Source of the DNA: Pseudomonas sp. R5-89-07
GTDB taxonomy: Bacteria > Pseudomonadota > Gammaproteobacteria > Pseudomonadales > Pseudomonadaceae
Assembly: GCF_003851685.1 (NCBI RefSeq)
Contig: NZ_CP027727.1
Location: 2,976,001-3,040,000 of the forward strand
Length of the DNA: 64,000 nucleotides
Direction: 5' to 3'
In this document: positions 35,802-46,941 of the stretch, one piece after another
Position numbering within the stretch: position 1 is the first letter of the stretch
Layout of the letters: each line of letters opens with the position of its first letter
Notes under the pieces: generated by a model
What the model was told of the DNA's origin: nothing
What the model saw: the letters and a program-made list of their open reading frames with translations, nothing else
The model's database searches: none
Position numbers and translations under genes: made by a program

Positions 35802-36998
35802 ATGCCTCGAAGCGTCGCCCACCTCGCCCTGCTGTTGGGCTTGATCACCGCCGTCGGCCCGTTTGCCATCGACAGCTATTTGCCGGCGTTGCCAACCCTG
35901 GGCGCCAGCCTTCACGCTTCGCCGGCTGCCGTGCAGATGAGCTTGACGGTGTTCTTCATGATCATTGGGGTGTGCCAGCTGTTTTACGGCCCGATCAGTG
36001 ATGTGTTTGGCCGAAAAATGCCGATTTACGTCGGCTTGGTGATTTTTACCGTCGGTAGCATTGGCTGTGCACTGGCGCCGACCATCGAAGTGTTGATCGG
36101 CTTTCGCGCGGTGCAGGCATTTGGTGCATGCGCGGGCATGGTGATTCCACGGGCGATTGTCCGCGACCTGTACACCGGCCACGAGGCAGCGCGCCTGATG
36201 GCCTTGTTGATGCTGGTGATGAGCGTTTCGCCAATCCTTGCGCCATTGGCCGGTAGCCTGGTGATTTCGATCTGGAGCTGGCGCGAGGTGTTTGCGCTAT
36301 TGGCCGTGGTGGCGCTGCTGTGCCTGGTGATGACGGTCGTGCAACTGCCGGAAACCCATCCGGTGGAACGTCGGTTGGGCAAGACCCTGGGCAACGCATT
36401 CGGCAGTTACGGCGCCCTGCTCCGCGATCCGGTGTTCAGCGGGTTGTCGGTGGTCTGCGGGTTTGGCCTGGCCACGTTCTTCGTGTTTATCGGCAGCGCG
36501 CCCTTTGTGTACATCGAATACTTCGGCCTGACCCCCACGCAATTCAGCCTGTGCTTTGCAGTGAATGCGGCGTCGTTTTTTGCCATGAGCCAACTGACGG
36601 CACGCCTGAGCGCCCGCTTTGGCCTGGCGCCGCTGATTCGCTGGTCGGTAATGGCCGTGGCGGCTGTGATGGCGTTGCTGGCAGCCACGACGCTGTGGGG
36701 TATTAACCTGGCCTTGATGATGACGCTGCTGTTCATCGGTTTCGGTTTTCTTGGCCTGTTGTTACCGGCCGCCGGGGTGTTGTCGCTGGAAGATCATGGC
36801 GCCGTGGCAGGTTCGGCGTCTGCCCTGCTTGGCGCGATTCAGATGGTTACCGCTGCAGTGTCGATGACGTTGGTAGGGCTGTTCGCCGACCATACGCCTG
36901 CGCCGATGTTGGTAGGCATCGCGCTGTGCGCGGCTGCCGCCATGCTCATAGTGGTGTGGACGCTGCGCCGGTTGCCGCCACACCTGGCAAGCGCTTGA
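35802..36998 (+). CDS. MFS drug-efflux transporter, Bcr/CflA family
   Basis: The 398-residue inner-membrane protein has about 12 hydrophobic segments. Residues 20-30 read GPFAIDSYLPA, and the loop GPISDVFGRKMP between TM2 and TM3 and RAIVRDLYTGHEAAR are typical of DHA1-family Bcr/CflA proton antiporters that export drugs such as bicyclomycin or chloramphenicol. ATG 35802 is chosen because the upstream frame has no family sequence. The Shine-Dalgarno is weak. It is convergent with the recombinase gene, stops three bases apart. Confidence 0.88.
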   Translation: MPRSVAHLALLLGLITAVGPFAIDSYLPALPTLGASLHASPAAVQMSLTVFFMIIGVCQLFYGPISDVFGRKMPIYVGLVIFTVGSIGCALAPTIEVLIGFRAVQAFGACAGMVIPRAIVRDLYTGHEAARLMALLMLVMSVSPILAPLAGSLVISIWSWREVFALLAVVALLCLVMTVVQLPETHPVERRLGKTLGNAFGSYGALLRDPVFSGLSVVCGFGLATFFVFIGSAPFVYIEYFGLTPTQFSLCFAVNAASFFAMSQLTARLSARFGLAPLIRWSVMAVAAVMALLAATTLWGINLALMMTLLFIGFGFLGLLLPAAGVLSLEDHGAVAGSASALLGAIQMVTAAVSMTLVGLFADHTPAPMLVGIALCAAAAMLIVVWTLRRLPPHLASA

Positions 36999-37001
36999 TG
37001 C

Positions 37002-37916
37002 CTACAGATCAAACCGATCCACCGCCCGCCGCCGCTCGTTGTCATCGCGCACGTCATAGCTGGCGGTGGTCTGGATATTGGTGTGGTGGGCCAACTTCTG
37101 CGCAATCGACAGGTCATGCTCCTCAATCACCCGCGTGATGAAGGAACGGCGGAAGTCATGGGGCATGATCTTCACGCCCACTTGGTCGCCGCGCTGGCGC
37201 GCGATGTAATAAATCGCGTGCTTGGTGATGCGTTCACGGGTGATATGACTACCGCGACGAATGCGGTTGAACAGGAACGGGTCGTCCTGCTCGCCTTCCT
37301 TGAGCTGCCCGCGACGAAATTCCAGCCAAGCCTGCAGCTTGGCGAAAGCCCAGCCCGGCGCGTACTTGACCAGTTCCTTATTGCCCTTGCCGATCACGCG
37401 CAAACTGCGTTGCTCGAAGTCGACCTGCGCCAGGTCAAGGTTGACCGACTCCGACTTGCGCATGCCAGAGCCGTACAGGATGCCGATCACAGCGGCATCG
37501 CGCAGGCCCTGGGGGCGTGGGTCGGCGGCGCAGACTTCCATCATTTCGCGGATCAACGTACGGCGCAGGTTGCGCCCCTGCCCCAGGCGCGTACCGGATG
37601 CGGCCTTGACCGAACGCATCTTCAGCAGGTGCTCCTGGCTGATCAAGCTCATGCGCCACGCTTCATTCATCACGCCGCGCACGGCATTCACATACAGCGA
37701 TGAGGTGTTCGGCGCATAACCGTCCTCGCGCAACGCGGCGACCAGGGCGATCACCTGTTCGGGTTGCAGCAGGTGCCAGTCGATGTCTTCGAGGTTGACG
37801 TCTTCAAAGCCCAGACGGTCGGCCGCGTCTTGCAGCACATAACGCATGGTCAGTTGGCTGGAGGGCGCCAGGCGGGTGAGGTAGAGGGTCAGCGGGTTGC
37901 GGATGGACTCAGTCAA
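37002..37916 (-). CDS. Tyrosine recombinase/integrase
   Basis: The 304-residue protein has a SAM-like core-binding domain (about 1-110) and a catalytic domain with Arg in YGSGMRKSE, HDFRRSF (HxxR), AHHTN (second His) and the Tyr nucleophile in TTASYDVRD. It is of the Xer/phage integrase type and cuts and rejoins DNA at specific sites. No tRNA, att duplication or other phage gene lies next to it, so it is probably a standalone chromosomal recombinase. ATG 37916. Confidence 0.88.
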   Translation of the reverse strand: MTESIRNPLTLYLTRLAPSSQLTMRYVLQDAADRLGFEDVNLEDIDWHLLQPEQVIALVAALREDGYAPNTSSLYVNAVRGVMNEAWRMSLISQEHLLKMRSVKAASGTRLGQGRNLRRTLIREMMEVCAADPRPQGLRDAAVIGILYGSGMRKSESVNLDLAQVDFEQRSLRVIGKGNKELVKYAPGWAFAKLQAWLEFRRGQLKEGEQDDPFLFNRIRRGSHITRERITKHAIYYIARQRGDQVGVKIMPHDFRRSFITRVIEEHDLSIAQKLAHHTNIQTTASYDVRDDNERRRAVDRFDL

Positions 37917-38024
37917 GGGAGATCAGCCTTTGGATTAAATACCACGAGCAATCTATTGATTAATCGCGATATTTATTGAATTGGCGAGCGTCGAGTCTAG
38001 CAAAGTCTCGGCGCTGCCATCAAA

Positions 38025-38837
38025 TCACGGCGCCACGTCATCCTCTTCCGTGGGCTGCTGGGGCTGGGTCTGGGATTGGCTCCAATCAGCATCCTGTTTA
38101 CGCATCAGTGCAAACCAGTGCTGGCGCATGAAGGTCAGGTAGCTGTCCGGTGCCTTGGCAAAATCCTTCTCGTCGCTGTAGCAGCCTGGCAGCGGCAGCT
38201 CCGTGCCCTGCTCCTTGTACTGGCTGACCAGCGCCTGCTGCGCGGCCACACTGCAATCTGTGGGCAACGGCATGCCCCGCAGGGCACCGGCATCCTCGTC
38301 CCACCAGGCTGCGCCGTAACGGTCGACGCCGCGCAGGCGATACTTCTCGGACTTGCCGACATGCATGATCAGCTTGAATTCATTTGGGCTGACATCGCTG
38401 GTACAGGTGCGCGAGTAGCCCACCGTCGCCTGGGTATTGCCATCGCGCAGAAGGTCAGTGACCTTGGTGGCCGCCGTGTCGAAGTGCAGCCCGGCGTCGA
38501 ATTCGCAGTGCCGCACGTCGTCGTAGAGCATCCACACGCGCTTGGGATGCTCACCTGCCAGCAAATACTGGGCTGCGTAGACAAAGGCCGACTGGGTGCC
38601 ATCGTCGTCGCGCTCGCTGACCTGTTCGGCCAGCACCAGCAGGTTCTTGCCTTGGCGGTCGTCCCAGGTATAGGCGGCGATCTGCTTGCCACGTACTTCG
38701 ACGCCATCGGGTACCTGATCAATGCTGGCCAGGGCCACGCCCTCGTCGGCTCGCACCGTTGCCACACACGCAACGCAGACCAACAATCCCATCAACACCG
38801 GCCGCAACTGGCCGCGTAAAAGCTGCACGCTATTCAT
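38025..38837 (-). CDS. Secreted protein of unknown function
   Basis: The 270-residue protein has a signal peptide (hydrophobic core about 14-28, likely cleavage after VRA-D), so it is exported. The mature chain contains four to six Cys (including RHCEFDAG, SRTCTSDV, TDCSVAAQ and GCYSDE) that could form disulfides, and an acidic tail. No domain is recognised. ATG 38837. It is divergent from the arn operon across about 410 bp, but no functional link can be seen. Confidence 0.7.
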   Translation of the reverse strand: MNSVQLLRGQLRPVLMGLLVCVACVATVRADEGVALASIDQVPDGVEVRGKQIAAYTWDDRQGKNLLVLAEQVSERDDDGTQSAFVYAAQYLLAGEHPKRVWMLYDDVRHCEFDAGLHFDTAATKVTDLLRDGNTQATVGYSRTCTSDVSPNEFKLIMHVGKSEKYRLRGVDRYGAAWWDEDAGALRGMPLPTDCSVAAQQALVSQYKEQGTELPLPGCYSDEKDFAKAPDSYLTFMRQHWFALMRKQDADWSQSQTQPQQPTEEDDVAP

Positions 38838-39249
38838 CCGAGTACCCTGGCAAGAGATGGCTTACTTTACCGGCACTTGAAGGGCAATGCAGAGAAGATT
38901 GTTGAATAGATGCAGCGCAGCCATCGCCTGCCTTGTTCAACTAGCCCGAACACCTCGCGGCCTGCTCCTATCTCGCTGAAAATCACCGTGTTTAACACCT
39001 TGGCCACCTAGCTGAACCCTAGCTGTCTGCCTGTCAAATAAACGAGTTTTTCATCCGCCTTTCATATTCGTTGAACATTTTTGCGCTTAACCTTGTACCC
39101 AACACTTCAGAGCAATCCTTGGTTTATCGACTAACCTGTTGATTACATTTCATCTTTAGCGCTGCTTTGTAATGTGCGGGCAGTGGTTTTGCCCAATAAT
39201 CGCTGCTGTTTTCGCGCTCCAAGTTGCTCCAGCCCGAGGTCATGAATCT
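38838..39249. promoter_or_regulatory. arn operon upstream region
   Basis: This 412-bp AT-rich gap lies where arnB is found in other pseudomonads. I see no arnB remnant in any frame. TTTCAT occurs at 39049 and 39060 and TTGAAC at 39071, a strict 11-bp spacing that resembles the direct repeats bound by OmpR-family regulators such as PmrA or PhoP. arn genes are typically under such control. Confidence 0.45.
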
Positions 39250-40284
39250 TTGAAACCCTACCCTATTCATTGCGTATCGATCGTTATCCCGGTCTACAAC
39301 GAACAAGAAAGCCTGCCTGAACTGTTGCGCCGCACCACGGCAGCTTGCAAACAGCTGGCTTACGACTACGAAATCATCCTGGTGGACGATGGTAGCCGTG
39401 ACAATTCGGCGCAATTGCTGGAAGACGCCGCCGCTGAAGACGGCAGCAACGTGGTGGCGGTGATCCTCAACCGCAATTATGGCCAGCACGCCGCGATCAT
39501 GGCGGGTTTCGAGCAGTGCCGTGGCGAAGTCGTCATCACCCTCGATGCCGACCTGCAAAACCCGCCCGAAGAAATCCCGCGCCTGGTGGAACAAGCCGCC
39601 CTGGGCTACGACGTGGTCGCCACGGTGCGTAACAACCGCCAGGATTCGGCATTCCGCCGCTGGCCTTCACGCCTGATCAACCTCGCCGTGCAACGCTCCA
39701 CCGGCGTGGCCATGACCGATTACGGCTGCATGCTGCGCGCCTACCGCCGCACCATCGTCGACGCGATGCTGGCCTGCCGCGAGCGCAGCACCTTCATTCC
39801 GATCCTGGCCAACGGTTTTGCCCGTCACACCACGGAAATCCTGGTGCACCACGCTGAGCGTGAGCACGGCGAGTCCAAATACAGCGCCATGCGCCTGGTC
39901 AGCCTGATGTTCGACCTGCTCACGTGCATGACCACCACGCCGTTGCGCCTGTTGTCCATCGTCGGCTTCAGCCTCGCGGCGCTGGGTGTGCTGTTTGCTT
40001 TTGCGCTGATCGTCATGCGCCTGGCCTTCGGTGCCGATTGGGCGGGCGACGGCCTGTTCGTACTGTTTGCGGTGCTGTTCGTATTTACCGGCGGCCAGTT
40101 CATTGGCATGGGCCTGCTCGGTGAATACCTGGGGCGCATGTACAGCGATGTGCGCGCCCGCCCGCGTTTCTTCATTGAAAAAGTGCTGCGCAACCAACCG
40201 ACAGCACCGGCTCCCGTGGTCATCGTTGATGGCCTGGCCTCTTCCCATTCGTCTACTTCCTCTTCCGATCAGGTTCAGTCATGA
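39250..40284 (+). CDS. arnC: ArnC, undecaprenyl-phosphate 4-formamido-L-arabinose transferase
   Basis: The 344-residue membrane GT2 enzyme moves Ara4FN from UDP to undecaprenyl phosphate on the cytoplasmic face. It shows [36 protein letters not shown] and two C-terminal TM helices. I place the start at TTG 39250, nine bases after GAGGT, giving the family N terminus MKPYPIH. An open frame to 39172 has no family sequence. arnB, which should precede it, is missing. Its stop overlaps arnA by four bases. Confidence 0.93.
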   Translation: MKPYPIHCVSIVIPVYNEQESLPELLRRTTAACKQLAYDYEIILVDDGSRDNSAQLLEDAAAEDGSNVVAVILNRNYGQHAAIMAGFEQCRGEVVITLDADLQNPPEEIPRLVEQAALGYDVVATVRNNRQDSAFRRWPSRLINLAVQRSTGVAMTDYGCMLRAYRRTIVDAMLACRERSTFIPILANGFARHTTEILVHHAEREHGESKYSAMRLVSLMFDLLTCMTTTPLRLLSIVGFSLAALGVLFAFALIVMRLAFGADWAGDGLFVLFAVLFVFTGGQFIGMGLLGEYLGRMYSDVRARPRFFIEKVLRNQPTAPAPVVIVDGLASSHSSTSSSDQVQS

Positions 40285-42272
40285 GTTCAAAAGCCGTTGT
40301 ATTCGCCTACCACGATATTGGCTGTGCAGGTATTGAAGCCCTGCTCGCGGCCGGCTACGACATTGCCGCCGTGTTCACCCATGCCGATGACCCCAAGGAA
40401 AACAACTTCTACGGCTCCGTCGCCCAACTGTGCGCCCGCAACGGCATCCCGGTGCACGCCCCGGAAGACGCCAACCACCCGCTGTGGGTCGAGCGCATCG
40501 CCAAGCTGAACCCGGATTTCATCTTCTCGTTCTACTACCGCAACCTGCTGAGCGAACCTTTGCTGGCCCTGGCCCGCCAAGGTGCCTACAACCTGCACGG
40601 TTCGCTGCTGCCCAAATACCGTGGCCGCGCCCCGGCCAACTGGGTGCTGGTCAACGGTGAAACCGAAACCGGCGTGACCCTGCACCGCATGGTCAAGCGT
40701 GCTGATGCCGGCGCGATCCTGGCCCAGCACACAGTCAGCATCGAGCGCAGCGACACCGGCCTGAGCCTGCACGCCAAACTGCGTGAGGCCGCCAGCCACC
40801 TGCTGCGCGACGCCCTGCCGCAACTGGCCCAGGGCAAACTGGCTGAAGTAGCCCAGGATGAAAGCCAGGCCACCTGCTTCGGCCGCCGCACCGCCGCCGA
40901 TGGCAAGATCGACTGGAAAAAGCCCGCAGAAGAGCTGTTCAACCTGGTGCGTGCCGTGACTCAGCCCTACCCGGGCGCCTTTTGCGCCGTGGGCGAGCAC
41001 AAGCTCATCGTTTGGCAGGCCGACGTGGTCAAGGGCAACGAAGGCCTGGCGCCTGGCCGCGTGATCAGCGTCAACCCGCTGCGCATCGCGTGTGGTGAAG
41101 ACTCGCTGGTGGTCAAGTTCGGCCAGCGCAACGACAACGGCCTGTACCTGGCCGGTCCCTCCCTGGCCGATGAACTGGGCCTGGTGGACGGCTCCGTGCT
41201 GCGCGGCGCCGAGTCGGGCCGCAAGCCGCGCCGTACCCGCGTGCTGATCCTGGGGGTGAACGGCTTTATCGGTAACCACCTGTCCGAGCGCCTGTTGCGC
41301 GACGACCGCTATGAAGTCTACGGCCTGGATATCGGCTCCGACGCCATCGAGCGTCTGCGCAGCCACCCTAACTTCCACTACGTGGAAGGCGATATCAGCA
41401 TCCACACCGAGTGGATCGAGTACCACATCAAGAAATGCGACGTGGTGCTGCCGCTGGTGGCCATCGCCACGCCAATCGAATACACCCGCAACCCGCTGCG
41501 CGTGTTCGAGCTGGACTTCGAAGAAAACCTCAAGCTGGTGCGCTACTGCGTCAAGTACAACAAGCGCGTGATCTTCCCATCCACCTCCGAAGTCTACGGC
41601 ATGTGCCAGGACCAGTACTTCGACGAAGACACCTCCAACCTGGTGGTGGGCCCGGTCAACAAGCAACGCTGGATCTACTCGGTCTCCAAGCAGCTGCTCG
41701 ACCGCGTGATCTGGGCCTACGGCGACAAGGGCCTGAAATTCACCCTGTTCCGCCCGTTCAACTGGATGGGGCCACGCCTGGACCGCCTGGACTCGGCGCG
41801 CATCGGCAGTTCCCGGGCAATCACCCAGCTGATCCTGAACCTGGTGGAAGGCACGCCAATCCGCTTGTTCGACGGTGGCGAGCAGAAGCGTTGCTTCACT
41901 GACATCGCCGACGGCATCGAAGCCCTGGCGCGCATCATCGATAACGACAAGGGCGTCTGTGACGGCCAGATCATCAACATCGGCAACCCGGAAAACGAAG
42001 CCAGCATCCGTCAGTTGGGCGAAGAGCTGCTGCGTCAGTTCGAAGCTCACCCGCTGCGCGGCAACTTCCCGCCGTTCGCCGGTTTCCGCGACGTGGAAAG
42101 CAAGGCCTTCTACGGCACCGGTTACCAGGACGTGGCACACCGCAAGCCGAGTATCGAAAACGCCAAGCGCCTGCTGAACTGGGAGCCGAGCGTGCAGATG
42201 AGCGAGACCATCGGCAACACGCTGGATTTCTTCCTGCGTGAAGCGATGCTTGAAATCGCGGACAAAAAGTAA
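40281..42272 (+). CDS. arnA: ArnA, bifunctional UDP-Ara4N formyltransferase/UDP-GlcA decarboxylase
   Basis: The 663-residue protein has an N-terminal formyltransferase domain (about 1-305; N104, H106 in [13 protein letters not shown]142) and a C-terminal NAD-dependent decarboxylase (about 315-660; [25 protein letters not shown]). It oxidatively decarboxylates UDP-glucuronate to UDP-Ara4O and later N-formylates UDP-Ara4N. The amination between these steps needs ArnB, which is not in this window. ATG overlaps arnC, and the stop overlaps arnD by one base. Confidence 0.96.
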   Translation: MSSKAVVFAYHDIGCAGIEALLAAGYDIAAVFTHADDPKENNFYGSVAQLCARNGIPVHAPEDANHPLWVERIAKLNPDFIFSFYYRNLLSEPLLALARQGAYNLHGSLLPKYRGRAPANWVLVNGETETGVTLHRMVKRADAGAILAQHTVSIERSDTGLSLHAKLREAASHLLRDALPQLAQGKLAEVAQDESQATCFGRRTAADGKIDWKKPAEELFNLVRAVTQPYPGAFCAVGEHKLIVWQADVVKGNEGLAPGRVISVNPLRIACGEDSLVVKFGQRNDNGLYLAGPSLADELGLVDGSVLRGAESGRKPRRTRVLILGVNGFIGNHLSERLLRDDRYEVYGLDIGSDAIERLRSHPNFHYVEGDISIHTEWIEYHIKKCDVVLPLVAIATPIEYTRNPLRVFELDFEENLKLVRYCVKYNKRVIFPSTSEVYGMCQDQYFDEDTSNLVVGPVNKQRWIYSVSKQLLDRVIWAYGDKGLKFTLFRPFNWMGPRLDRLDSARIGSSRAITQLILNLVEGTPIRLFDGGEQKRCFTDIADGIEALARIIDNDKGVCDGQIINIGNPENEASIRQLGEELLRQFEAHPLRGNFPPFAGFRDVESKAFYGTGYQDVAHRKPSIENAKRLLNWEPSVQMSETIGNTLDFFLREAMLEIADKK

Positions 42273-43156
42273 TGAAGGCAGGCCTGCGCATCGACGTCGA
42301 CACCTACCGTGGCACCCGTGAAGGTGTGCCGCGGCTGCTCGAGTCCCTGGACGAAGCCGGGATCAAAGCGACGTTCTTCTTCAGCGTCGGGCCGGACAAC
42401 ATGGGGCGCCACCTGTGGCGCCTGATCCGCCCGCAGTTCCTGTGGAAAATGCTGCGCTCCAACGCCGCCGGCCTGTATGGCTGGGACATCCTGCTGGCCG
42501 GCACCGCCTGGCCGGGCAAGCCGATTGGCCGCGACCTGGGGCATTTGATGCGCCAGGCCAAGGCTGCCGGGCATGAAGTGGGCCTGCACGCGTGGGATCA
42601 CCACGGCTGGCAGGCCAACACCGGGCGTTGGAGTGACGCACAGCTGGTCGAGCAGATCCGTCGCGGCGTAGACACCTTGAGCGACATCCTCGGTGAGCGT
42701 ATCGACTGTTCAGCGGCGGCCGGCTGGCGCGCCGATGAACGCGTGGTGCAAGCCAAGCAAGCCTTCAACTTTCGCTACAACAGCGATTGCCGGGGCACCA
42801 GCCTGTTTCGACCGACCCTGGCCGATGGCAGCGCGGGGACCCCACAAATTCCGGTAGACCTGCCGACCTTCGACGAAGTCGTCGGGCCGGTAGTGGCTGC
42901 CAAAGACTTCAACACCTTCATCCTTGACCGGTTCAACGCGTCGAAGCTGAACGTCTACACCATCCACGCAGAAGTAGAAGGGATTCTGATGGCCAATGAT
43001 TTTCGCCAGTTGCTCGCCCAGGCAGGGCAGCGCGGCATCGATTTCACCCCGTTGGGCAAGCTGCTGCCCGCCGATGTGACCACCCTGCCCCAGCAACAGC
43101 TGGTGCGCGGCGCGTTGAGCGGCCGCGAGGGTTGGCTCGGAGTGCAGCAGGCATGA
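42272..43156 (+). CDS. arnD: ArnD, Ara4FN-undecaprenyl deformylase
   Basis: The 294-residue NodB-fold polysaccharide deacetylase begins [21 protein letters not shown], with the metal-binding Asp pair, and has [14 protein letters not shown], which contributes the metal His residues. It deformylates undecaprenyl phosphate-Ara4FN so that the lipid carrier can flip and donate. ATG 42272 overlaps the arnA TAA by one base. Confidence 0.94.
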   Translation: MKAGLRIDVDTYRGTREGVPRLLESLDEAGIKATFFFSVGPDNMGRHLWRLIRPQFLWKMLRSNAAGLYGWDILLAGTAWPGKPIGRDLGHLMRQAKAAGHEVGLHAWDHHGWQANTGRWSDAQLVEQIRRGVDTLSDILGERIDCSAAAGWRADERVVQAKQAFNFRYNSDCRGTSLFRPTLADGSAGTPQIPVDLPTFDEVVGPVVAAKDFNTFILDRFNASKLNVYTIHAEVEGILMANDFRQLLAQAGQRGIDFTPLGKLLPADVTTLPQQQLVRGALSGREGWLGVQQA

Positions 43157-44808
43157 TCCGGCGCTGGGCATTGCCCCTGCTCCTGTTGGCGTTCGGCGTG
43201 TTTTACCTGTTACCGCTGGCGACCCACGGCCTGTGGATTCCCGATGAAACCCGCTACGCACAAATCAGCCAGGAGATGCTGCTGACCGGCAAGTGGGCCT
43301 CGCCGCACTTCATGGGCATTCGCTACTTCGAAAAACCGGCAGCGGGCTACTGGATGATCGCGCTGGGCCAGGCGATCTTCGGCCAGAACCTGTTCGGCGT
43401 GCGCTTTGCGTCGGCCTTGAGCACCGGCTTGAGCATCCTGCTGGTATACCTGATGTCCCGCAGGCTGTGGAACGACCCGCAGAAAAGCCTGGTCAGCAGC
43501 GTGCTGTACATGAGTTTCGTCAGCGTGGCGATGCTCGGCGGCTACGCCAACCTGGACCCGCAATTTACCTTCTGGGTCAACTTGACCGGCGTCGCCTTGT
43601 GGTTCTGCTTCGACAGCAATACACGCCGTGCGCGGTTGTGGTCCTGGGCCCTGCTGGGCCTGGCCTGTGGCATGGGGTTCATGACCAAGGGCTTTCTGGC
43701 CTGGTTGCTGCCGGTGCTGATCGCCCTGCCCTACGCCCTCTGGCAGAAACGTTCGGTTGAATTGTTCAAGTTCGGCCCGGTGGCTGTGGCTGTGGCGATC
43801 CTCGTCAGCCTGCCATGGGCGTTGGCGGTCCACCTGCAGGAGCCGGATTACTGGCACTTCTTCTTCTGGCATGAGCATATCCAGCGCTTTGCCGGTGAGG
43901 ATGCCCAGCACGCCGAACCGTTCTGGTATTACCTGCCGTTGCTGGTGGCATTCGCGCTGCCCTGGGTTGCGCTGCTGCCGTCCAGCCTGAAGCAGGCGTG
44001 GCTGGACAGACGCCTGCCGAAGAGCGGGTTCCTGCTGCTGTGGTTACTGATGCCCCTGGCGTTTTTCAGCCTGGCCAAAGGCAAGCTGCCCTCCTACATC
44101 ATGCCGTGCCTGCTGCCTCTGGCCTTGCTGATGGGTTCGACCCTGAGTGACAAGCTCGCTCAAGGGCGTGGCCGCGTGCTGCGCATCAACGGTTGGCTGA
44201 ACCTGGTGATCGGCGTGCTCGCCCTGGTGGCACTTATCTGGTTCCAGTTGAAGAAACCGGTGTACGAACCCGGCGAAGAAACCCTTAGCCTGGTGCTGCT
44301 ATTGACCTGTCTGTTCGGCTGGATCCTGGCCAACCTGCTGCCGGCGCTGCGCCCGTTGAAAGCCTGGGCCGCACCGATGATCGGCAGCGGCTTGCTGGTT
44401 GCCCTGGTGCCCGCCGCGCTGCCTCATTCAGTGGTTTATAACAAAACCCCGGATCAGTTCATCATCGATCATGCCGAGGAACTCAAGCCCTCCGTCGCGT
44501 TGCTGAGCAACGACCTGGGCGCATCCGCAGCGCTGTCATGGCGCCTGAAACGGCCCGACATCACGCTGTACAACACCTCTGGCGAGGTGAAATACGGCCT
44601 GGCGTATGCCGATACCACCCAGCGTCTGGTCGACCGCAATGGTATCCAGGCCTGGATGGCAGAAACCCGCCGCAGCGGCGCCGTAGGCGTAGTGCTGCGG
44701 GTCAATAGCCAGGGCGAGAAGGAAGAACTCGCCCTGCTGCCCCCGGATGGCAAGCGGTACGCCCAAGGCAATATCGTGATCCTGATTTTCCCGCAGGTCG
44801 CGCAATGA
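43153..44808 (+). CDS. arnT: ArnT, lipid A 4-amino-4-deoxy-L-arabinose transferase
   Basis: The 551-residue GT83/PMT-family membrane protein has about 12 TM segments and a C-terminal periplasmic domain. The first periplasmic loop holds [16 protein letters not shown] with the catalytic acidic residue, and KPAAGYWM follows. It moves L-Ara4N onto lipid A phosphates in the outer leaflet of the inner membrane, giving polymyxin resistance. ATG 43153 overlaps arnD by four bases. The frame to 43132 is not needed. Confidence 0.94.
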   Translation: MIRRWALPLLLLAFGVFYLLPLATHGLWIPDETRYAQISQEMLLTGKWASPHFMGIRYFEKPAAGYWMIALGQAIFGQNLFGVRFASALSTGLSILLVYLMSRRLWNDPQKSLVSSVLYMSFVSVAMLGGYANLDPQFTFWVNLTGVALWFCFDSNTRRARLWSWALLGLACGMGFMTKGFLAWLLPVLIALPYALWQKRSVELFKFGPVAVAVAILVSLPWALAVHLQEPDYWHFFFWHEHIQRFAGEDAQHAEPFWYYLPLLVAFALPWVALLPSSLKQAWLDRRLPKSGFLLLWLLMPLAFFSLAKGKLPSYIMPCLLPLALLMGSTLSDKLAQGRGRVLRINGWLNLVIGVLALVALIWFQLKKPVYEPGEETLSLVLLLTCLFGWILANLLPALRPLKAWAAPMIGSGLLVALVPAALPHSVVYNKTPDQFIIDHAEELKPSVALLSNDLGASAALSWRLKRPDITLYNTSGEVKYGLAYADTTQRLVDRNGIQAWMAETRRSGAVGVVLRVNSQGEKEELALLPPDGKRYAQGNIVILIFPQVAQ

Positions 44809-45152
44809 TCACCCTGCTTCTATTGCTCACGGCCTGCTTGCTCACGTGCATGGGGCAAGTCTCGCAGAAGTTCGCCGTGGAAAGCTGGCGCGAGTTGCCC
44901 GGCTGCTGGGCGCTGAAACTGCGCTCACCGTGGTTATGGTCAGCGCTGGTGTGCCTGGGCCTCGGCTTGCTGGTATGGCTGCTGGTGCTGCAGCGCCTGG
45001 AAGTGGGCATTGCCTACCCCATGCTCAGCCTGAACTTCGTATTGGTCACGCTGGTGGCGCGCTTCGTGTTTGCTGAACACATCGATGGCCGTCACTGGCT
45101 GGGCGTGGCGCTGGTGATTGCTGGCGTTGTGCTGTTGGGGCGCCAGGTATGA
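44805..45152 (+). CDS. arnE: ArnE, undecaprenyl-phosphate-Ara4N flippase subunit
   Basis: The 115-residue SMR/EmrE-like protein has four TM segments, with [12 protein letters not shown] early and [15 protein letters not shown] at the end. With ArnF it flips the lipid-linked sugar across the inner membrane. ATG 44805 overlaps the arnT stop by four bases and its 3' end overlaps arnF. Assignment rests on position and fold. Confidence 0.88.
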   Translation: MITLLLLLTACLLTCMGQVSQKFAVESWRELPGCWALKLRSPWLWSALVCLGLGLLVWLLVLQRLEVGIAYPMLSLNFVLVTLVARFVFAEHIDGRHWLGVALVIAGVVLLGRQV

Positions 45153-45562
45153 GCCGGATGCGCGGTTTCGCCCTGGCCCTGGGCAGCGTCGGCCTGGTCA
45201 GCGCCGCCCAGTTGGGCATGCGCTGGAGCATGACGCGCCTGCCGTTGCCGAATGAATGGCTGAGCGCCGTGAGTGCCGGCAGCATCGACCTGAGCGCGCT
45301 GGGCGTGGTGAGCTTGGCGATCCTCGCCTACGCACTGTCGATGCTCTGCTGGCTCGGCGCGCTGAAGCACTTGCCCCTTGGGCGCGCTTACTCGCTGCTC
45401 AGCATCAGCTACGCGCTGGTGTACCTGCTGGCGGCCTGCCTGCCGGTCTTCAACGAACATTTTTCGTTCTCAAAAACCCTGGGGGTGGCCTTGGTCATCC
45501 TCGGCGTACTGGTTATCAACTCTCGTCGTGCTAGCACCTCAAGTCCCAGGAATACCCCATGA
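45149..45562 (+). CDS. arnF: ArnF, undecaprenyl-phosphate-Ara4N flippase subunit
   Basis: The 137-residue protein has four TM segments and the small multidrug-resistance-like fold ([13 protein letters not shown], then [19 protein letters not shown]). It partners ArnE in flipping the lipid-linked aminoarabinose. ATG overlaps arnE by four bases, and it ends in a four-base overlap with ugd. Confidence 0.88.
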   Translation: MSRMRGFALALGSVGLVSAAQLGMRWSMTRLPLPNEWLSAVSAGSIDLSALGVVSLAILAYALSMLCWLGALKHLPLGRAYSLLSISYALVYLLAACLPVFNEHFSFSKTLGVALVILGVLVINSRRASTSSPRNTP

Positions 45563-46938
45563 AAATCAGTGTATTTGGTAGTGGTTACGTCGGCCTGGTA
45601 CAGGCCACCGTATTAGCCGAAGTCGGTCACGATGTTATTTGCATGGACGTTGACCGACACAAGGTCGAGTCGCTGCAAAAGGGCCACGTGACGATCTTCG
45701 AGCCGGGCCTGGCGGCCATGGTCAAGGAAAACCTGGAAAGCGGGCGCCTGCGTTTCACCTATGACGAAAAACTCGCCGTCGAACATGGTGAAGTGCTGTT
45801 CATTGCAGTGGGCACACCGTCGGACGAAGACGGTTCGGCCGATCTCAAATACGTGCTGTCGGTGGGTGATGCGGTAGCCCGCCATCGCGTGGCGCCGGTG
45901 ATCCTGGTGGAAAAATCCACCGTGCCTGTGGGCACCGGCGACACCCTGCGCGATCACATGCAGAAAAAGCTGCACGCAGCGGGCCGTGAACTGCAATTCG
46001 ATATCGTCTCCAACCCGGAATTCCTCAAGGAAGGCTCGGCTGTAACCGACTGCCGCCGCCCGGACCGCATCATCATCGGCTGCGAGCGCGAAGAAGTGCG
46101 TGAAGTGATGCGCGACCTGTACGCCCCGTTCAACCGCAACCATGACCGCATCATCTTCATGGACGTGCGCAGCGCCGAGCTGACCAAGTACGCCGCCAAC
46201 TGCATGCTCGCCACCAAGATCAGCTTCATCAACCAGATCGCCGAGCTGGCCGAACACCTGGGTGCCGACATCGAAGCCGTCCGCCTGGGGATTGGTGCCG
46301 ACTCGCGCATCGGCTATCACTTCATTTATCCAGGTTGCGGCTACGGCGGCTCGTGCTTCCCCAAGGACATGCGCGCGCTCATCCACAGCGCCAAGCAGGC
46401 CAACTGCTCCAGCGACCTTCTGGAAGCCGTGGAAGCCATCAACCAGCGGCAGAAAAGCAAGCTGTTCGAGCGCATCAACGCGTTCTTCAGGGGTGACCTG
46501 CGCGGCAAGACCTTCGCCTTGTGGGGCCTGGCGTTCAAGCCCAACACCGACGACATGCGCGACGCACCGAGCCGCGTGCTGATGGAGGCATTGTGGGCCG
46601 CCGGCGCGAACGTACGTGCGTTCGACCCCGAAGCCATGCAGGAAACCCAGCGCATCTACGGCGACGACCCACGCTTGATGCTGATGGGCACGCCGGAGTC
46701 CACCCTGGGCGGTGCCGACGCGCTGATCGTCTGCACCGAGTGGCAGCAATTCAAGGCACCGGATTTCGACCTGATCCACCAGCGCCTGAAAACTCCGGTG
46801 ATCTTCGACGGTCGCAACCTGTACGACGGCGAGCGCCTGACGCGCAAAGGCTTCAAATATTTCCCGATCGGCCGTGGCGATTCCTGCGAGTTGCCGATCC
46901 CCCAGCAAAACTGGGTGCCGCAGGCCAAGGCAGGCTGA
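45559..46938 (+). CDS. ugd: UDP-glucose 6-dehydrogenase
   Basis: The 459-residue NAD-dependent enzyme oxidises UDP-glucose to UDP-glucuronate, the substrate of ArnA. It has the Rossmann loop GSGYVGLV at residues 7-14, [11 protein letters not shown], the active-site Cys in [13 protein letters not shown] and a C-terminal UDP-binding domain. ATG 45559 overlaps arnF by four bases. It is the usual last gene of the arn operon in pseudomonads. Confidence 0.95.
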   Translation: MKISVFGSGYVGLVQATVLAEVGHDVICMDVDRHKVESLQKGHVTIFEPGLAAMVKENLESGRLRFTYDEKLAVEHGEVLFIAVGTPSDEDGSADLKYVLSVGDAVARHRVAPVILVEKSTVPVGTGDTLRDHMQKKLHAAGRELQFDIVSNPEFLKEGSAVTDCRRPDRIIIGCEREEVREVMRDLYAPFNRNHDRIIFMDVRSAELTKYAANCMLATKISFINQIAELAEHLGADIEAVRLGIGADSRIGYHFIYPGCGYGGSCFPKDMRALIHSAKQANCSSDLLEAVEAINQRQKSKLFERINAFFRGDLRGKTFALWGLAFKPNTDDMRDAPSRVLMEALWAAGANVRAFDPEAMQETQRIYGDDPRLMLMGTPESTLGGADALIVCTEWQQFKAPDFDLIHQRLKTPVIFDGRNLYDGERLTRKGFKYFPIGRGDSCELPIPQQNWVPQAKAG

Positions 46939-46941
46939 TCA

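Noticed and set aside
37002..37916. Prophage or genomic island marked by the integrase
   Set aside because: No tRNA, direct repeats, phage or plasmid genes are seen on either side, so I treat it as a lone chromosomal recombinase.
39124..39594. Reverse-strand frame over the arnC 5' region, considered as an arnB remnant
   Set aside because: None of its residues resemble ArnB, and most of it lies antisense to arnC.
40287..42140. 617-codon open frame on the reverse strand opposite arnA
   Set aside because: It is a shadow of the GC-rich arnA reading frame. The residue mix (Val, Gln, His, Asp rich) is typical of antisense frames, with no Shine-Dalgarno or known family.
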